A DNA stretch of 64,000 nucleotides from Pseudoalteromonas rubra (GTDB lineage: Bacteria; Pseudomonadota; Gammaproteobacteria; Enterobacterales; Alteromonadaceae). Of this stretch, positions 45,878 to 54,085 are shown one piece after another. Below the pieces are notes generated by a model. The model ran no database searches, was not told the origin of the DNA, and saw only the letters and a program-made list of their open reading frames with translations. Both the position numbers and the translations under genes were made by a program. Numbering within the stretch: the first letter of the stretch is position 1; each line of letters starts with the position of its first letter. The DNA lies in contig NZ_AHCD03000044.1 of NCBI RefSeq assembly GCF_000238295.3, forward strand, positions 1,240,001-1,304,000, given 5' to 3'.

Positions 45878-46936
45878 TTATTGTTCTGCCTGTGGTTGTG
45901 TCAGCCAGCGTCTGACTTGTTCTAATTCCTGCTCGCTACCAATTGAAATACGTAGCCAATTATTTTCTTCGAAAAGGGTAAAAGGGCGCATGATCAAACC
46001 CGATTGCATCGCTTGTTCAATATCGGTTGTTTGACGAACCTGAACGGTGATGAAATTGCCTTCGCCAATCATCACTTTGGCAATTTTGTCCGATCCCCCA
46101 AGGATTTCTGTGAGTTTTTCTTTGGCCTTATTGAGAATACTCACCTGGCGTCGCATCTGGGTAATTGCATCTGGGGTTAGTGCTTCTTGTGCGATTTGCG
46201 CGACAACAGCCGACACCGGATAAGGCGCGATAACCTTGCGAACAGGTGCGAGCACTGCGGGTGAAGCAAGTGTAAACCCAGTTCTGAGCCCGGCCAAGGC
46301 AAATGCTTTTGACAAGGTACGCAGTACCACCAGGTTATCGAAATCAGATAACAGACTCGCGGCAGTTAACTGCTCACAAAACTCGATATATGCTTCATCT
46401 ACCACAACCAGCGCTCGATTTTTTAAAGCCGCTGCAATTGCAGCGATCTTATCTGTGCCTATTGTTGCGCCTGTCGGGTTATTGGGATTGCAGATGAAAA
46501 CCAGTTTTGCATTACCGACAGCGTCTGCAATCTCTTCGGCGCCACCTTGTTGCAAAAGGGTTTGCTCAAGTGCAGTAATGCCGACATTGTGTGTATCCGC
46601 CGTTACCTTGTACATCCCATAAGTGGGCAAGAATAAGGCTATGGAGTCTTGCCCCGGTGTGCAATAAGTGCGGATTAGCAACTCGATACCTTCATCGGCG
46701 CCACGTGTCATCAGCACTTGTTCCGGATTCAGCCCACAATAGTTAGCATAAGCGTTGATCACGGCTTCTGGTTGTGGGTCCGGATAACGGTTAAGCGCAT
46801 CAAAGTTGAGGCTCACGCGTCGTGAATACGGGCTTTCGTTGGCATTTAGCCAGGTTGTCCCGGTGAGCTTTTCACTCTTTGCCGAACTATATGCATTCAG
46901 CGAAGCAATATTCTCTGGTAATTCAATTGGACTCAT
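45878..46936 (-). CDS. hisC: histidinol-phosphate aminotransferase
   Basis: A PLP fold-type I aminotransferase making histidinol phosphate from imidazole-acetol phosphate and glutamate. The PLP lysine lies in VVLRTLSKAFALAGLRTGF (about residue 210), with LVFICNPNNPTGATIGTDKI and LVVVDEAYIEFCEQ upstream and an Arg near the C-terminus (WLRISIGSE). The 352 residues are the normal length. Its ATG overlaps the hisD stop as ATGA. Confidence 0.95.
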   Translation of the reverse strand: MSPIELPENIASLNAYSSAKSEKLTGTTWLNANESPYSRRVSLNFDALNRYPDPQPEAVINAYANYCGLNPEQVLMTRGADEGIELLIRTYCTPGQDSIALFLPTYGMYKVTADTHNVGITALEQTLLQQGGAEEIADAVGNAKLVFICNPNNPTGATIGTDKIAAIAAALKNRALVVVDEAYIEFCEQLTAASLLSDFDNLVVLRTLSKAFALAGLRTGFTLASPAVLAPVRKVIAPYPVSAVVAQIAQEALTPDAITQMRRQVSILNKAKEKLTEILGGSDKIAKVMIGEGNFITVQVRQTTDIEQAMQSGLIMRPFTLFEENNWLRISIGSEQELEQVRRWLTQPQAEQ

Positions 46937-48225
46937 GCGTTATTCTCCAGCCTGATTTTTACGGCATTGGCGTGGGCATCCAGGCCCTCGGCCTGCGCCA
47001 GGGGTAAAATAGCTTTACTCAGCCTTTGTAAACCCCCTTTACTGATTGTCTGTTGCGTATAAGTACGATAAAAGTCGAGCAGGTTAAGGCTTGAGTAGCA
47101 ACGACTGTAGCCATAAGTCGGTAATACATGGTTAGTGCCCGATGCATAATCACCCGCAGACTCTGGTGTATAATCTCCGACAAATACTGAGCCTGCATTT
47201 TTGACTAACGGTAGATAAGGTTCAGGCTCGCCGAGTTGCAAGATAAGGTGCTCAGGACCATATTCAGCACTTACTGCAAATGCTTGTGCCATATCTGCGA
47301 CTAAAATCAGGGTACTGTTCTCCAGTGCCTGTTTTGCGATATCAGCACGGCTGAGCAAAGATAACTGTCTGTCAAGCTCGCCCTGTACTTCACTAATGAG
47401 TTTTTCACTGTTGCTGAGCAGGATCACCTGTGAGTCGGGCCCGTGCTCGGCTTGTGATAACAGATCAGCAGCAACATAGGCCGGATTTGCGCGCTCATCG
47501 GCGATAACCAGTACCTCTGACGGACCTGCCGGCATATCAATTGCAAACCCGGGTAAAGACTGTGATAGCAATTGTTTTGCCATAGTGACAAAAGCATTTC
47601 CCGGGCCAAACACTTTATCTACCTTTGGTACACTCAAGGTGCCCAGTGCCATCGCCGCAACAGCTCCGGCACCACCGCTTTCGACGATTGTGCTGATCCC
47701 GCATTTTTTAGCCGCATATAAAATTGCCGGGTCAATTTGTTGATCACCGTTGACCGGGGTACACAGCACAATAGTTTGTGCACCTGCCAGTTGGGCACAC
47801 ACACCTTGCATCAGTACAGAAGAGGGCAGTGGTGCGCTGCCTCCCGGCACATATAAACCAACTGCCTCGATAGGCTGATACTTCAGCTCACAAATGACGC
47901 CTGGCTGTGTTTCGAGGCGCTTTTCTGTTGGCACTTGCAATGCGTGAAATGCACGAATATTGCTGTATGCCTGATCGATTGCCAGCTTTAGTTCCGGTGA
48001 AATAGCCTCTTCACTGGATTGTATTGCTTCAGCTGAGACCAGCAACCTGGGCTGCGTGCGTTTATCGAACTTGCGGGCATATTCAAGCAATGCTTCATCC
48101 CCGTTTTGTTCGACATCTGCAATGATTTCGGTTACCACTTGCTGAAGTTCGTCACTGATTGTCACTGCCGGGCGGGCGAGTGCTGCCTGCTGCTGCGCCC
48201 GGTTAGCCTCATTCCAGATCAACAT
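46933..48225 (-). CDS. hisD: histidinol dehydrogenase
   Basis: The zinc enzyme that performs the last two NAD-dependent oxidations to histidine. ALPSSVLMQGVCAQLAGAQT-type sequence follows GLYVPGGSAPLPSSVLM, and the catalytic segment is AEHGPDSQVILLSNS (the family's EHG motif, about residue 255), with the zinc-binding GPEHLILQL and SAGDYASGTNHVLPTYGYSR. Length is 430 residues. It starts six bases after the hisG stop. Confidence 0.96.
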   Translation of the reverse strand: MLIWNEANRAQQQAALARPAVTISDELQQVVTEIIADVEQNGDEALLEYARKFDKRTQPRLLVSAEAIQSSEEAISPELKLAIDQAYSNIRAFHALQVPTEKRLETQPGVICELKYQPIEAVGLYVPGGSAPLPSSVLMQGVCAQLAGAQTIVLCTPVNGDQQIDPAILYAAKKCGISTIVESGGAGAVAAMALGTLSVPKVDKVFGPGNAFVTMAKQLLSQSLPGFAIDMPAGPSEVLVIADERANPAYVAADLLSQAEHGPDSQVILLSNSEKLISEVQGELDRQLSLLSRADIAKQALENSTLILVADMAQAFAVSAEYGPEHLILQLGEPEPYLPLVKNAGSVFVGDYTPESAGDYASGTNHVLPTYGYSRCYSSLNLLDFYRTYTQQTISKGGLQRLSKAILPLAQAEGLDAHANAVKIRLENNA

Positions 48226-48231
48226 GTGTTG

Positions 48232-49131
48232 TTACTCCATCATTTTTTCGATTGGCATAACAAGAATGGAGTTGGCACCCAGGGATTTAAGCTCTTCCAT
48301 GGTCTCCCAAAACAGAGTTTCACTGCTGACCATGTGCAGGGCAACGTAGTCCTCGCTGCCGGCGAGTGCTAACAGAGTTGGCTGACCTGTACCAGGCAGC
48401 AAAGCACAAATTTCATCCAGGCGCACTTTTGGTGCGTGTAGCATGATATATTTGCTTTCCTTAGCCTGCTTTACACCGCGTAGGCGAGGCATGAGTTTGT
48501 TGATCAGCGACAGTTTGTCATCGTCATTAAGATTAGCGTTTTGGATCAGGCAGGCATTTGACTCCAAAATGGTGTCTCCCTGCATCAGGCCGTTGGCCTC
48601 CAGAGTGGCACCGGTAGAGACCAGGTCGCAAATGGCGTCTGCCAGGCCTGCACGTGGTGCAACCTCTACTGACCCTGTCAGCATCACTACGCTGGCTTCA
48701 ATTTGCTCTTTTTCCAGGTACTGCTTAAGAATTTCGGGATAGGTGGTGGCGATGCGTTTGCCTTTGAACCAATCTTTGTCTTGCATGCCCAGTTCCTGAG
48801 GCCATGCTAATGCGAGGCGACAATAGCCAAAGTCGAGTTTTGCCAGTTTAGTCACTTCGCTGGGTTGCTGGTTACGCTGGCGCTCAGCCTGAGTTTCTAC
48901 CAGCACGTTTTCACCGACAATACCCAAATCACAGACTCCGTCCATGACCAAACCCGGAATATCGTCATCACGGACTCTCAGGACATCGATTGGCATATTG
49001 GTAGAGTGGGCGATCAGGCGCTGTTCGCGCAGATTTAATTTAATTCCAAGCTGTTTGAGCAGTGACTGGCAATCCTTAGAAAGGCGGCCAGATTTTTGAA
49101 TTGCAATTCGTAAACGGTTGTTGGTGTTCAT
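48232..49131 (-). CDS. hisG: ATP phosphoribosyltransferase (long form)
   Basis: First and feedback-regulated step: ATP plus PRPP to phosphoribosyl-ATP. At 299 residues it is the long hexameric form, with a C-terminal ACT-like domain (about 225-299) that binds histidine. RLRIAIQKSGRLSKDCQSLL begins the protein, and the PRPP-binding DAICDLVSTGATLEANGL lies at about residue 165-185. The ATG has AGGAAATAAATT before it. It is the first structural gene, directly after the attenuator. Confidence 0.96.
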   Translation of the reverse strand: MNTNNRLRIAIQKSGRLSKDCQSLLKQLGIKLNLREQRLIAHSTNMPIDVLRVRDDDIPGLVMDGVCDLGIVGENVLVETQAERQRNQQPSEVTKLAKLDFGYCRLALAWPQELGMQDKDWFKGKRIATTYPEILKQYLEKEQIEASVVMLTGSVEVAPRAGLADAICDLVSTGATLEANGLMQGDTILESNACLIQNANLNDDDKLSLINKLMPRLRGVKQAKESKYIMLHAPKVRLDEICALLPGTGQPTLLALAGSEDYVALHMVSSETLFWETMEELKSLGANSILVMPIEKMME

Positions 49132-49150
49132 AATTTATTTCCTAAGTTTA

Positions 49151-49181
49151 AAAACTAAAAGCCCCGAGGGAACCTCAGGGC
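49151..49181 (-). terminator. his operon attenuator (terminator hairpin)
   Basis: On the minus strand the RNA reads GCCCUGAGG, UUC, CCUCGGGGC (49181 to 49161), a nine-base-pair stem with one G-U pair, followed by UUUUAGUUUUU. It lies just before hisG. Its left arm overlaps GAGGTTCC (49176-49169), which is exactly complementary to GGAACCTC at 49221-49214. That gives the exclusive antiterminator pairing. Confidence 0.88.
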
Positions 49182-49257
49182 GAAAATAAATTATGTTGAG
49201 TGCTTGTTCGCCGGAGGTTCCTTGAAGGAATAACCCACCAGCGAAATACCTGACAGG

Positions 49258-49308
49258 TTATCCCGGTGTATGATGGTGATGATGGATAGCTGTCAGTGTA
49301 AATGGCAT
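49258..49308 (-). CDS. hisL: his operon leader peptide
   Basis: A 16-codon ORF, MPFTLTAIHHHHHTPG, with five consecutive histidine codons (CAT CAT CAC CAT CAT) and a TAA stop. It lies between a plausible promoter and the his attenuator and is the counterpart of E. coli HisL, which has seven His. Scarcity of charged tRNA-His would stall the ribosome on the run and favour the antiterminator. Upstream codons show that this is also the end of a longer open frame starting at 49689, but the leader ATG is the meaningful start. Confidence 0.93.
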   Translation of the reverse strand: MPFTLTAIHHHHHTPG

Positions 49309-49329
49309 GTCAAATTCTCTTACTGTTTG

Positions 49330-49359
49330 TATAAAACGTGATGCGCGTTGTGCGCTCAA
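49330..49359 (-). promoter_or_regulatory. probable promoter of the histidine operon
   Basis: On the minus strand TTGAGC (49359-49354) is followed after 18 bases by TTTATA (49335-49330). Each matches the sigma-70 consensus in about four of six positions. The implied start lies near 49323, fifteen bases before the leader-peptide ATG, a normal distance for a leader transcript. Confidence 0.55.
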
Positions 49360-49479
49360 AATGTATTTATAGATAAACACAGGTGACGAATTGCACGCAA
49401 GTACTTTTTTGCATAAATTAAAGAATAAATTATAACTGTCGATAATAAAGGCATGAAATACCACATAAAGAGGTGGGTT

Positions 49480-49707
49480 ATGGATGCACTTAAACCATTT
49501 CTGGCACCGATTGTCAGGTTGCAGGTGAGCCACGATGGCCCCTTTAAAATTGCGGGCGTACTCGACAATCGGGCTGAAAGAATTAAACGTAAGAAGCATT
49601 TGGTTGAGATGGAGAGGCAGAAGCACAAAGAAGAAGGTGCACGCAATAAAGACGAAGATCCAAGTGAGATCGACGACGAAGAGCAGCATTTAGATACTTG
49701 GGCCTAA
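49480..49707 (+). CDS. small charged protein of unknown function
   Basis: A 75-residue protein beginning MDALKPFLAPIVRLQVSHDG, with a short hydrophobic, possibly strand-forming N-terminus and a highly charged, helical C-terminus rich in Lys, Glu and Asp (ERIKRKKHLVEMERQKHKEE, then DPSEIDDEEQHLDTW). The ATG at 49480 has AGAGG six bases upstream; an earlier in-frame ATG at 49453 lacks a site. It is divergent from the his leader and is followed by a hairpin. I do not recognise the family. The ribosome site, codon-like pattern and terminator suggest that it is real. Confidence 0.6.
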   Translation: MDALKPFLAPIVRLQVSHDGPFKIAGVLDNRAERIKRKKHLVEMERQKHKEEGARNKDEDPSEIDDEEQHLDTWA

Positions 49708-49716
49708 CAATATTTA

Positions 49717-49746
49717 AGGCCCGGTTAAGGTGTTTCTGCCGGGCTT
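49717..49746 (+). terminator. probable terminator after the small charged protein gene
   Basis: GCCCGG at 49720-49725 pairs with CCGGGC at 49739-49744 around a 13-base loop, just after the stop. The T run that follows is weak, so termination strength is uncertain. The same hairpin could serve the converging oxygenase gene. Confidence 0.5.
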
Positions 49747-49757
49747 AGAGCACGTTT

Positions 49758-50432
49758 TTATCTTGGAGGGTCTATTTTTCCTGCAATGGAGGTGTTTACC
49801 CTGAACCATCCCGCGACAGAATATCTGTCTCGGCTTGCCGGGAGCACTTCATGGGGAAACTCTTCACTTAGAAACAGCACCAGAGTGCAATGCAATGGAA
49901 CCACCTTGATCCCTTCAAGGTCATTATCGTTCCGATATAGCACCATTTCTCCACCATCATCAGGGCCCCAGCCAGGGTTAAGATAAGTAACCAGTGACAG
50001 CACTCGGTTCGTTTCACCTTTAAATGCGTCGTAATGGCGTTTGTAATAACTGCCGCTGGCGTAATGGGCAAAATGACTTTCAAACGAAAACAGTCCCATG
50101 AATAGACGACGGTTCAGGAACTGTTGCAACTGACTGGTCCAGTCCAGCCACCGCTTGCCGGGCTCAGACTCGCCGTTTATCCAACAAATTTCGTCTGTTC
50201 GTACAAAGTCATTGCGTAAAAAGTCATCGCCCCGGCCTATGCCAGCTTGTTCATATTTTTGTGTACTTATGCTGTGCTGATAGGCCAGTAAATCGTCCAC
50301 CAGATCGCAAGGCATCGCACCCGGGCGAATACTATAACCCTGGCTTATTAGGTCATTGGCTATGAGTGAAAACAGTGTTTCATCTGTTGGTGAGTTGTCG
50401 TGTTCGACACGAAAATGGGCTAAAGCGGCCAA
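49758..50432 (-). CDS. 2-oxoglutarate/Fe(II)-dependent oxygenase (prolyl 4-hydroxylase-like)
   Basis: A 224-residue non-haem iron oxygenase with the P4Hc jelly-roll fold. The iron ligands are visible as H133 and D135 in YYKRHYDAFKG and H194 in SEEFPHEVLPA; R203 in DRYSVAGWFRVN should bind 2-oxoglutarate. VLSLVTYLNPGWGPDDGGEM matches the family core. The N-terminal 110 residues are unassigned. The start is probably the TTG at 50432, as no suitable ATG lies near the N-terminus. The substrate is unknown; bacterial relatives hydroxylate proline in proteins or modify small molecules. It appears monocistronic. Confidence 0.87.
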   Translation of the reverse strand: MAALAHFRVEHDNSPTDETLFSLIANDLISQGYSIRPGAMPCDLVDDLLAYQHSISTQKYEQAGIGRGDDFLRNDFVRTDEICWINGESEPGKRWLDWTSQLQQFLNRRLFMGLFSFESHFAHYASGSYYKRHYDAFKGETNRVLSLVTYLNPGWGPDDGGEMVLYRNDNDLEGIKVVPLHCTLVLFLSEEFPHEVLPASRDRYSVAGWFRVNTSIAGKIDPPR

Positions 50433-50639
50433 CCTGATTTCCTATATTTAGTCGTATCAAAAAGTGTGTCATTAAAGCAAAAGAGAAGAAGTAGTCTTAA
50501 CCTCATGGCTCTGGGCTTTATGGCTTGCTGCCTGCTTTGCTGCGCGCGTAATAGTTATTTTTTATCCGCTGGCAAGCAAAATATTTCAGCTCGGGTCTAA
50601 TGGGGTATAATGCCTGGTACAGTGTTACGGAGTAGAATG

Positions 50640-50843
50640 ATGAGCGGAAACAAAGAACCAAGTTCGACGCCTGAAGACGCGGTACAGGTGCCATCGCCTT
50701 GTATCCGCCATTGTTGTCTCGACGATAACGATATTTGTGTCGGGTGTTATAGAACGCTAAATGAAATTATGAACTGGCAGTCATCCAGCAATGAGCAAAA
50801 AAAAGTTGTTTTACAGGACTGCGAGAAGAGAAAAGCGCGCTGA
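50640..50843 (+). CDS. DUF1289 family small protein
   Basis: A 67-residue protein with the DUF1289 signature: VPSPCIRHCCLDDNDICVGC followed by YRTLNEIMNW. The Cys residues C-x3-C-C...C-x2-C are spaced as in a small metal or iron-sulphur site, and the family is proposed to bind a cluster. GGAG at 50629-50632 suits the ATG at 50640 (seven bases); an ATG at 50637 is also in frame, and the frame is open to 50610. Function is unknown. Confidence 0.85.
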   Translation: MSGNKEPSSTPEDAVQVPSPCIRHCCLDDNDICVGCYRTLNEIMNWQSSSNEQKKVVLQDCEKRKAR

Positions 50844-50914
50844 TGTGTGTATGAGCTTACCTGTTGACTGCAAACGGCCTTTCATATCTATGTGCCATAA
50901 AAAATAGAAAATAC

Positions 50915-51208
50915 ATGAAGTTAGAAGCAAAGAGTGTTAAGTTTTTATCACCGTCAGATGAGCAGAGCTTTTTTGATCGATTAAATGCGTTATCAGGTGT
51001 TAATAATGTCTTTGGACAAGGCTTTTCGGTAGTCATTGATACAGACAAGTCACTTGATGATGAAGAACTCAAAGAGATCATCGCCCTGTTTTATCGCTAT
51101 GGCGTTAATATGAAACAGCTTAGGGCGTTTCTGTGTGAAGGCAACAAAATATGGTTTAAGCACAACCGACAGTCATATTGGTATAAAAAGGTATTTGGAA
51201 ATCGATAA
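50915..51208 (+). CDS. small conserved-looking protein of unknown function
   Basis: A 97-residue acidic-then-basic protein starting MKLEAKSVKFLSPSDEQSFF and ending with WFKHNRQSYWYKKVFGNR. It is soluble and mixed alpha/beta in appearance, with no signal peptide, membrane helix or recognisable motif. The ATG at 50915 lacks a strong ribosome site; a TTG at 50864 is the far end of the open frame. The gene is 71 bases after the DUF1289 gene and could be in the same transcript. I do not recognise the family. Confidence 0.6.
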   Translation: MKLEAKSVKFLSPSDEQSFFDRLNALSGVNNVFGQGFSVVIDTDKSLDDEELKEIIALFYRYGVNMKQLRAFLCEGNKIWFKHNRQSYWYKKVFGNR

Positions 51209-51263
51209 GTGGTGTCAATCTGCTTAAATTAAGCATGATGCGTCAGAGAGGAGAGTGCAAGCA

Positions 51264-51689
51264 ATGATTGAGTTTTTAAAGATACTTTTCTTGTCTAAGT
51301 TTGTGCTGCTAACACCTGAACCTATTACTATTAATGATCAGCATAAATTTAGCTTAACAGAGTCTATTGAGGCTTTAAATTACAATGCGAGGCTCAATAT
51401 TGATGTGACAGCAATGGTGGGTGAATTTTTAGGAACTGGTGTTGTAGAAGAGTTGGATATTTTGTCTGAAAAGTTCCCTAAAGGCAGTATTGTCGTTCAC
51501 CTAATTGAGAGTAGTGCTGGAGATAAGATAACGCTGAGGAATTTGGGTTATTCGACAAGTAAAAATTCAATGGATTTATCACTGAAGTATCCTAAAAATG
51601 CTGAATTAGGAAAAAGTTATGACACCATCATTATTGAATCGAATGTCTTGCTAAAAGAAGTTGTAATTGGTTGGGCTAATTCTAAATGA
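51264..51689 (+). CDS. small hypothetical protein
   Basis: A 141-residue protein of unknown family, starting MIEFLKILFLSKFVLLTPEP, where the hydrophobic stretch may be a membrane-associated helix or simply a buried core segment. The rest looks like a soluble beta-rich domain (FSLTESIEALNYNARLNIDV, then FPKGSIVVHLIESSAGDKIT). The ATG at 51264 has GGAGA nine bases upstream. It is more A/T-rich than its neighbours, as is the gap that follows, which may point to recently acquired DNA. No function can be proposed. Confidence 0.55.
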   Translation: MIEFLKILFLSKFVLLTPEPITINDQHKFSLTESIEALNYNARLNIDVTAMVGEFLGTGVVEELDILSEKFPKGSIVVHLIESSAGDKITLRNLGYSTSKNSMDLSLKYPKNAELGKSYDTIIIESNVLLKEVVIGWANSK

Positions 51690-52162
51690 AACTTATAACG
51701 TTTGATTTGTTCTTTTATCTGGCACTACATCCTAATTAAAATTTCGGATAATTGTTACTTAAAGCCGGCAATAGCTGACTTTTTTACGTCAAAATCATTA
51801 GATTCCTAATCTGAGATATTAAGCTCGCCTGGTAAAGCTCTTCTTTTGAGGAATTAGGCTTTGCTCCAACCTGATGTAAAGCTTGGCTGTCTCACAAGCA
51901 AAACGCCGCCCGGGTCATTAGATGAATTAGCGCGTTATATTGACAGGACCCAGCTGAACCAGGGCTGCAAAGCCAGGTACCTCTTTTCTTGAAGTATGTG
52001 TAATGGGGTATAACAACACTCCCTGCGTACCAAAGAAAGTTGAAAAGGTGCTGATGTACCGCTATACAGAGCCACACTGACTTGACTAAGCCATACCGAT
52101 TTGCGCTTACCCTTTACATGCCATAGAATTGCCTCGCCCAGTCACTAAGCAGCGCATTAATT
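51690..52162. other. 473-base intergenic region with no identified gene
   Basis: No convincing gene is visible. A 61-codon minus-strand frame (51892-52077) lacks a ribosome site and I do not accept it. The left part (51690-51840) is A/T-rich; the right part is mixed. The region probably carries the yoaA promoter. It could hold a decayed gene or a dispersed repeat, but I found no terminal inverted repeats, target duplication or second copy in this window. Confidence 0.4.
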
Positions 52163-54085
52163 TTGTCTATCACTCAGTATTTTTCAGAAAATGGTCCCCT
52201 GGCACACCACTTTAACGGTTATCAGCCAAGACAACCTCAAATTGATATGGCCGAAGCCATAGATAAAGTGGTGAAAGAGGGTGGACAATGTGTGGTAGAA
52301 GCAGGCACAGGTACAGGCAAAACATTTGCTTATCTGGTTCCGGCGCTGTTAAACGATAAAAAGGTGATCATATCAACCGGTTCTAAGGCGTTGCAGGAGC
52401 AGCTTTATCACAGGGATTTACCAGAGCTACTTAAAGCGCTTGGTAAAGGTCGCAAGGTTGCTTTGTTAAAGGGGCGTGCCAACTATCTGTGTACTTATCG
52501 ACTGAATGAACATGTGGCCCATGTGCCCAGTGACGACCCTGACGTTATGCACCAGCTGGCCATGGTGGCCAAGTTTGCAACTGAAACGCAAAGCGGTGAC
52601 CTGGCAGACTGTGTGGGTATTGAAGAAGACGCCAAAGTACTGCCTTATGTTAACTCGACCGCGGATAACTGCTTAGGTAAGGAATGTCCAGATTTTGCCG
52701 ACTGCTATATACGTAAAGCCAGGTTGAAAGCCGCGGAGGCCGATCTGGTTGTGATTAATCACCATCTGTTTTTTGCCGACATGTCGGTGAAAGAGTCTGG
52801 GTTTGCGGAGTTAATGCCAACCGCAGATACCTATATTTTTGATGAAGCGCATCAGCTTGGTGAAATCGCATCTGATTACTTTGGTGAGTCAATTAGTACT
52901 AAGCAACTTCAGGCGCTTATTAATGATTTGCGGCTAATTTACCGAAGTGATATTCCGGACATGTTGCAACTGGGCAAAACGTTGAATAAGTTGGAGACCA
53001 GTGTTGCTGATCTGCGACTTGTGTTTGGGGGCGATGGTGCACGGGGAGACTGGCGAGAAAAGTTGCAGGATAAAGTGATCTGCGATGCGCTACACAGAGT
53101 GATCAGCAATCTGGATTTTTTATATCAGGTGCTCAAATTGTGCCTCGACCGCTCTGATAAGATAGAACATCCACTGGAGCGGGTTTTGGCGTTTAAAGGG
53201 CAGCTCGACCGGGCCTTTGATGTTAGTCAGTCTGGCTTTAGTTATTGGTTCGAAACCACCCGTCGCTTCCTGACGATTCATATTACGCCGCTGGATGTAT
53301 CTAATCGATTTAAAGATATGATGGCTAAGAGTGAAGCGAGCTTTGTGTTTACTTCAGCAACTTTATCGGTGGACAACAGCCTCGCGCACTTTAACGCCAG
53401 TTTGGGTCTGGCACCAGATCATCAGGCCATTGTCGACAGCCCGTTTGACTATGAATCGCAGGCCATGCTTTGTTTGCCCCGATATCTGCCCGAAACCAAA
53501 GATGAAATGATGCCACACGCCTTGGTAAAAATAGCCAAGCAAGTGATCAATGCAGCGCAGGGTCGAACATTTCTGCTTTTCACAAGTTACCGTGTGATGC
53601 ACCTGGTTTATGAGGGACTAAGTACTGCGACAGAATACCCGGTGTTTATGCAAGGGCAAGCATCAAAACGGATTATTCTGGAGCAATTTGTGCGCCATGG
53701 TAATGCGGTTTTAATGGGCACTGCGTCTTTTTGGGAAGGGGTTGATGTACGCGGCGATACGCTGAGTTGTGTGTTAATAGACAAGCTGCCGTTTACTTCG
53801 CCGGATGACCCGTTATTACAGGCTCGGATGAAAGATGCCCAGTTGCAGGATAAAGAACCGTTTGATGAAATTCAGCTGCCACTGGCTGTCATTGCTTTAA
53901 AGCAGGGGGTTGGGCGCCTGATCCGTGATAAGAAAGACAAAGGTGTACTAATTATTTGCGATAATCGTCTGGTTACGCGAAAATACGGTGAAACCTTTAT
54001 TAAAAGTTTGCCTCCCATGTCACGTACTCGTGATTTGGATAAGGCGTTGTCATTTTTAGAGAATATTGACCAGCATGAAATATAA
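52163..54085 (+). CDS. yoaA: DinG-family ATP-dependent DNA helicase YoaA
   Basis: A 640-residue XPD/DinG-type 5'-3' helicase. Walker A is VVEAGTGTGKTFAYLVPALL (about 42-61), the DEAH box is IFDEAHQLGEIASDYFG (about 228), and later motifs are FVFTSATLSVDNSL, GTASFWEGVDVRGDTLSCV and LKQGVGRLIRD. The iron-sulphur cysteines are visible in DNCLGKECPDFADCYIRKAR. E. coli YoaA forms a complex with HolC of the replisome and helps repair stalled forks. The TTG at 52163 is chosen because it gives the homologue's N-terminus and no ATG is close. Its last 11 bases overlap tsaB, as in the E. coli gene order. Confidence 0.95.
   Translation: MSITQYFSENGPLAHHFNGYQPRQPQIDMAEAIDKVVKEGGQCVVEAGTGTGKTFAYLVPALLNDKKVIISTGSKALQEQLYHRDLPELLKALGKGRKVALLKGRANYLCTYRLNEHVAHVPSDDPDVMHQLAMVAKFATETQSGDLADCVGIEEDAKVLPYVNSTADNCLGKECPDFADCYIRKARLKAAEADLVVINHHLFFADMSVKESGFAELMPTADTYIFDEAHQLGEIASDYFGESISTKQLQALINDLRLIYRSDIPDMLQLGKTLNKLETSVADLRLVFGGDGARGDWREKLQDKVICDALHRVISNLDFLYQVLKLCLDRSDKIEHPLERVLAFKGQLDRAFDVSQSGFSYWFETTRRFLTIHITPLDVSNRFKDMMAKSEASFVFTSATLSVDNSLAHFNASLGLAPDHQAIVDSPFDYESQAMLCLPRYLPETKDEMMPHALVKIAKQVINAAQGRTFLLFTSYRVMHLVYEGLSTATEYPVFMQGQASKRIILEQFVRHGNAVLMGTASFWEGVDVRGDTLSCVLIDKLPFTSPDDPLLQARMKDAQLQDKEPFDEIQLPLAVIALKQGVGRLIRDKKDKGVLIICDNRLVTRKYGETFIKSLPPMSRTRDLDKALSFLENIDQHEI

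Noticed and set aside
49258..49689. 143-codon minus-strand frame ending in the His-rich peptide
   Set aside because: Only its last 16 codons are meaningful as the his leader; the rest is antisense to the small charged protein gene and lies upstream of the probable promoter.
51892..52077. 61-codon minus-strand frame in the gap before yoaA
   Set aside because: No ribosome site, low-complexity mixture of residues and no family; its sequence could be part of a dispersed repeat, but no copy or terminal repeats are visible.
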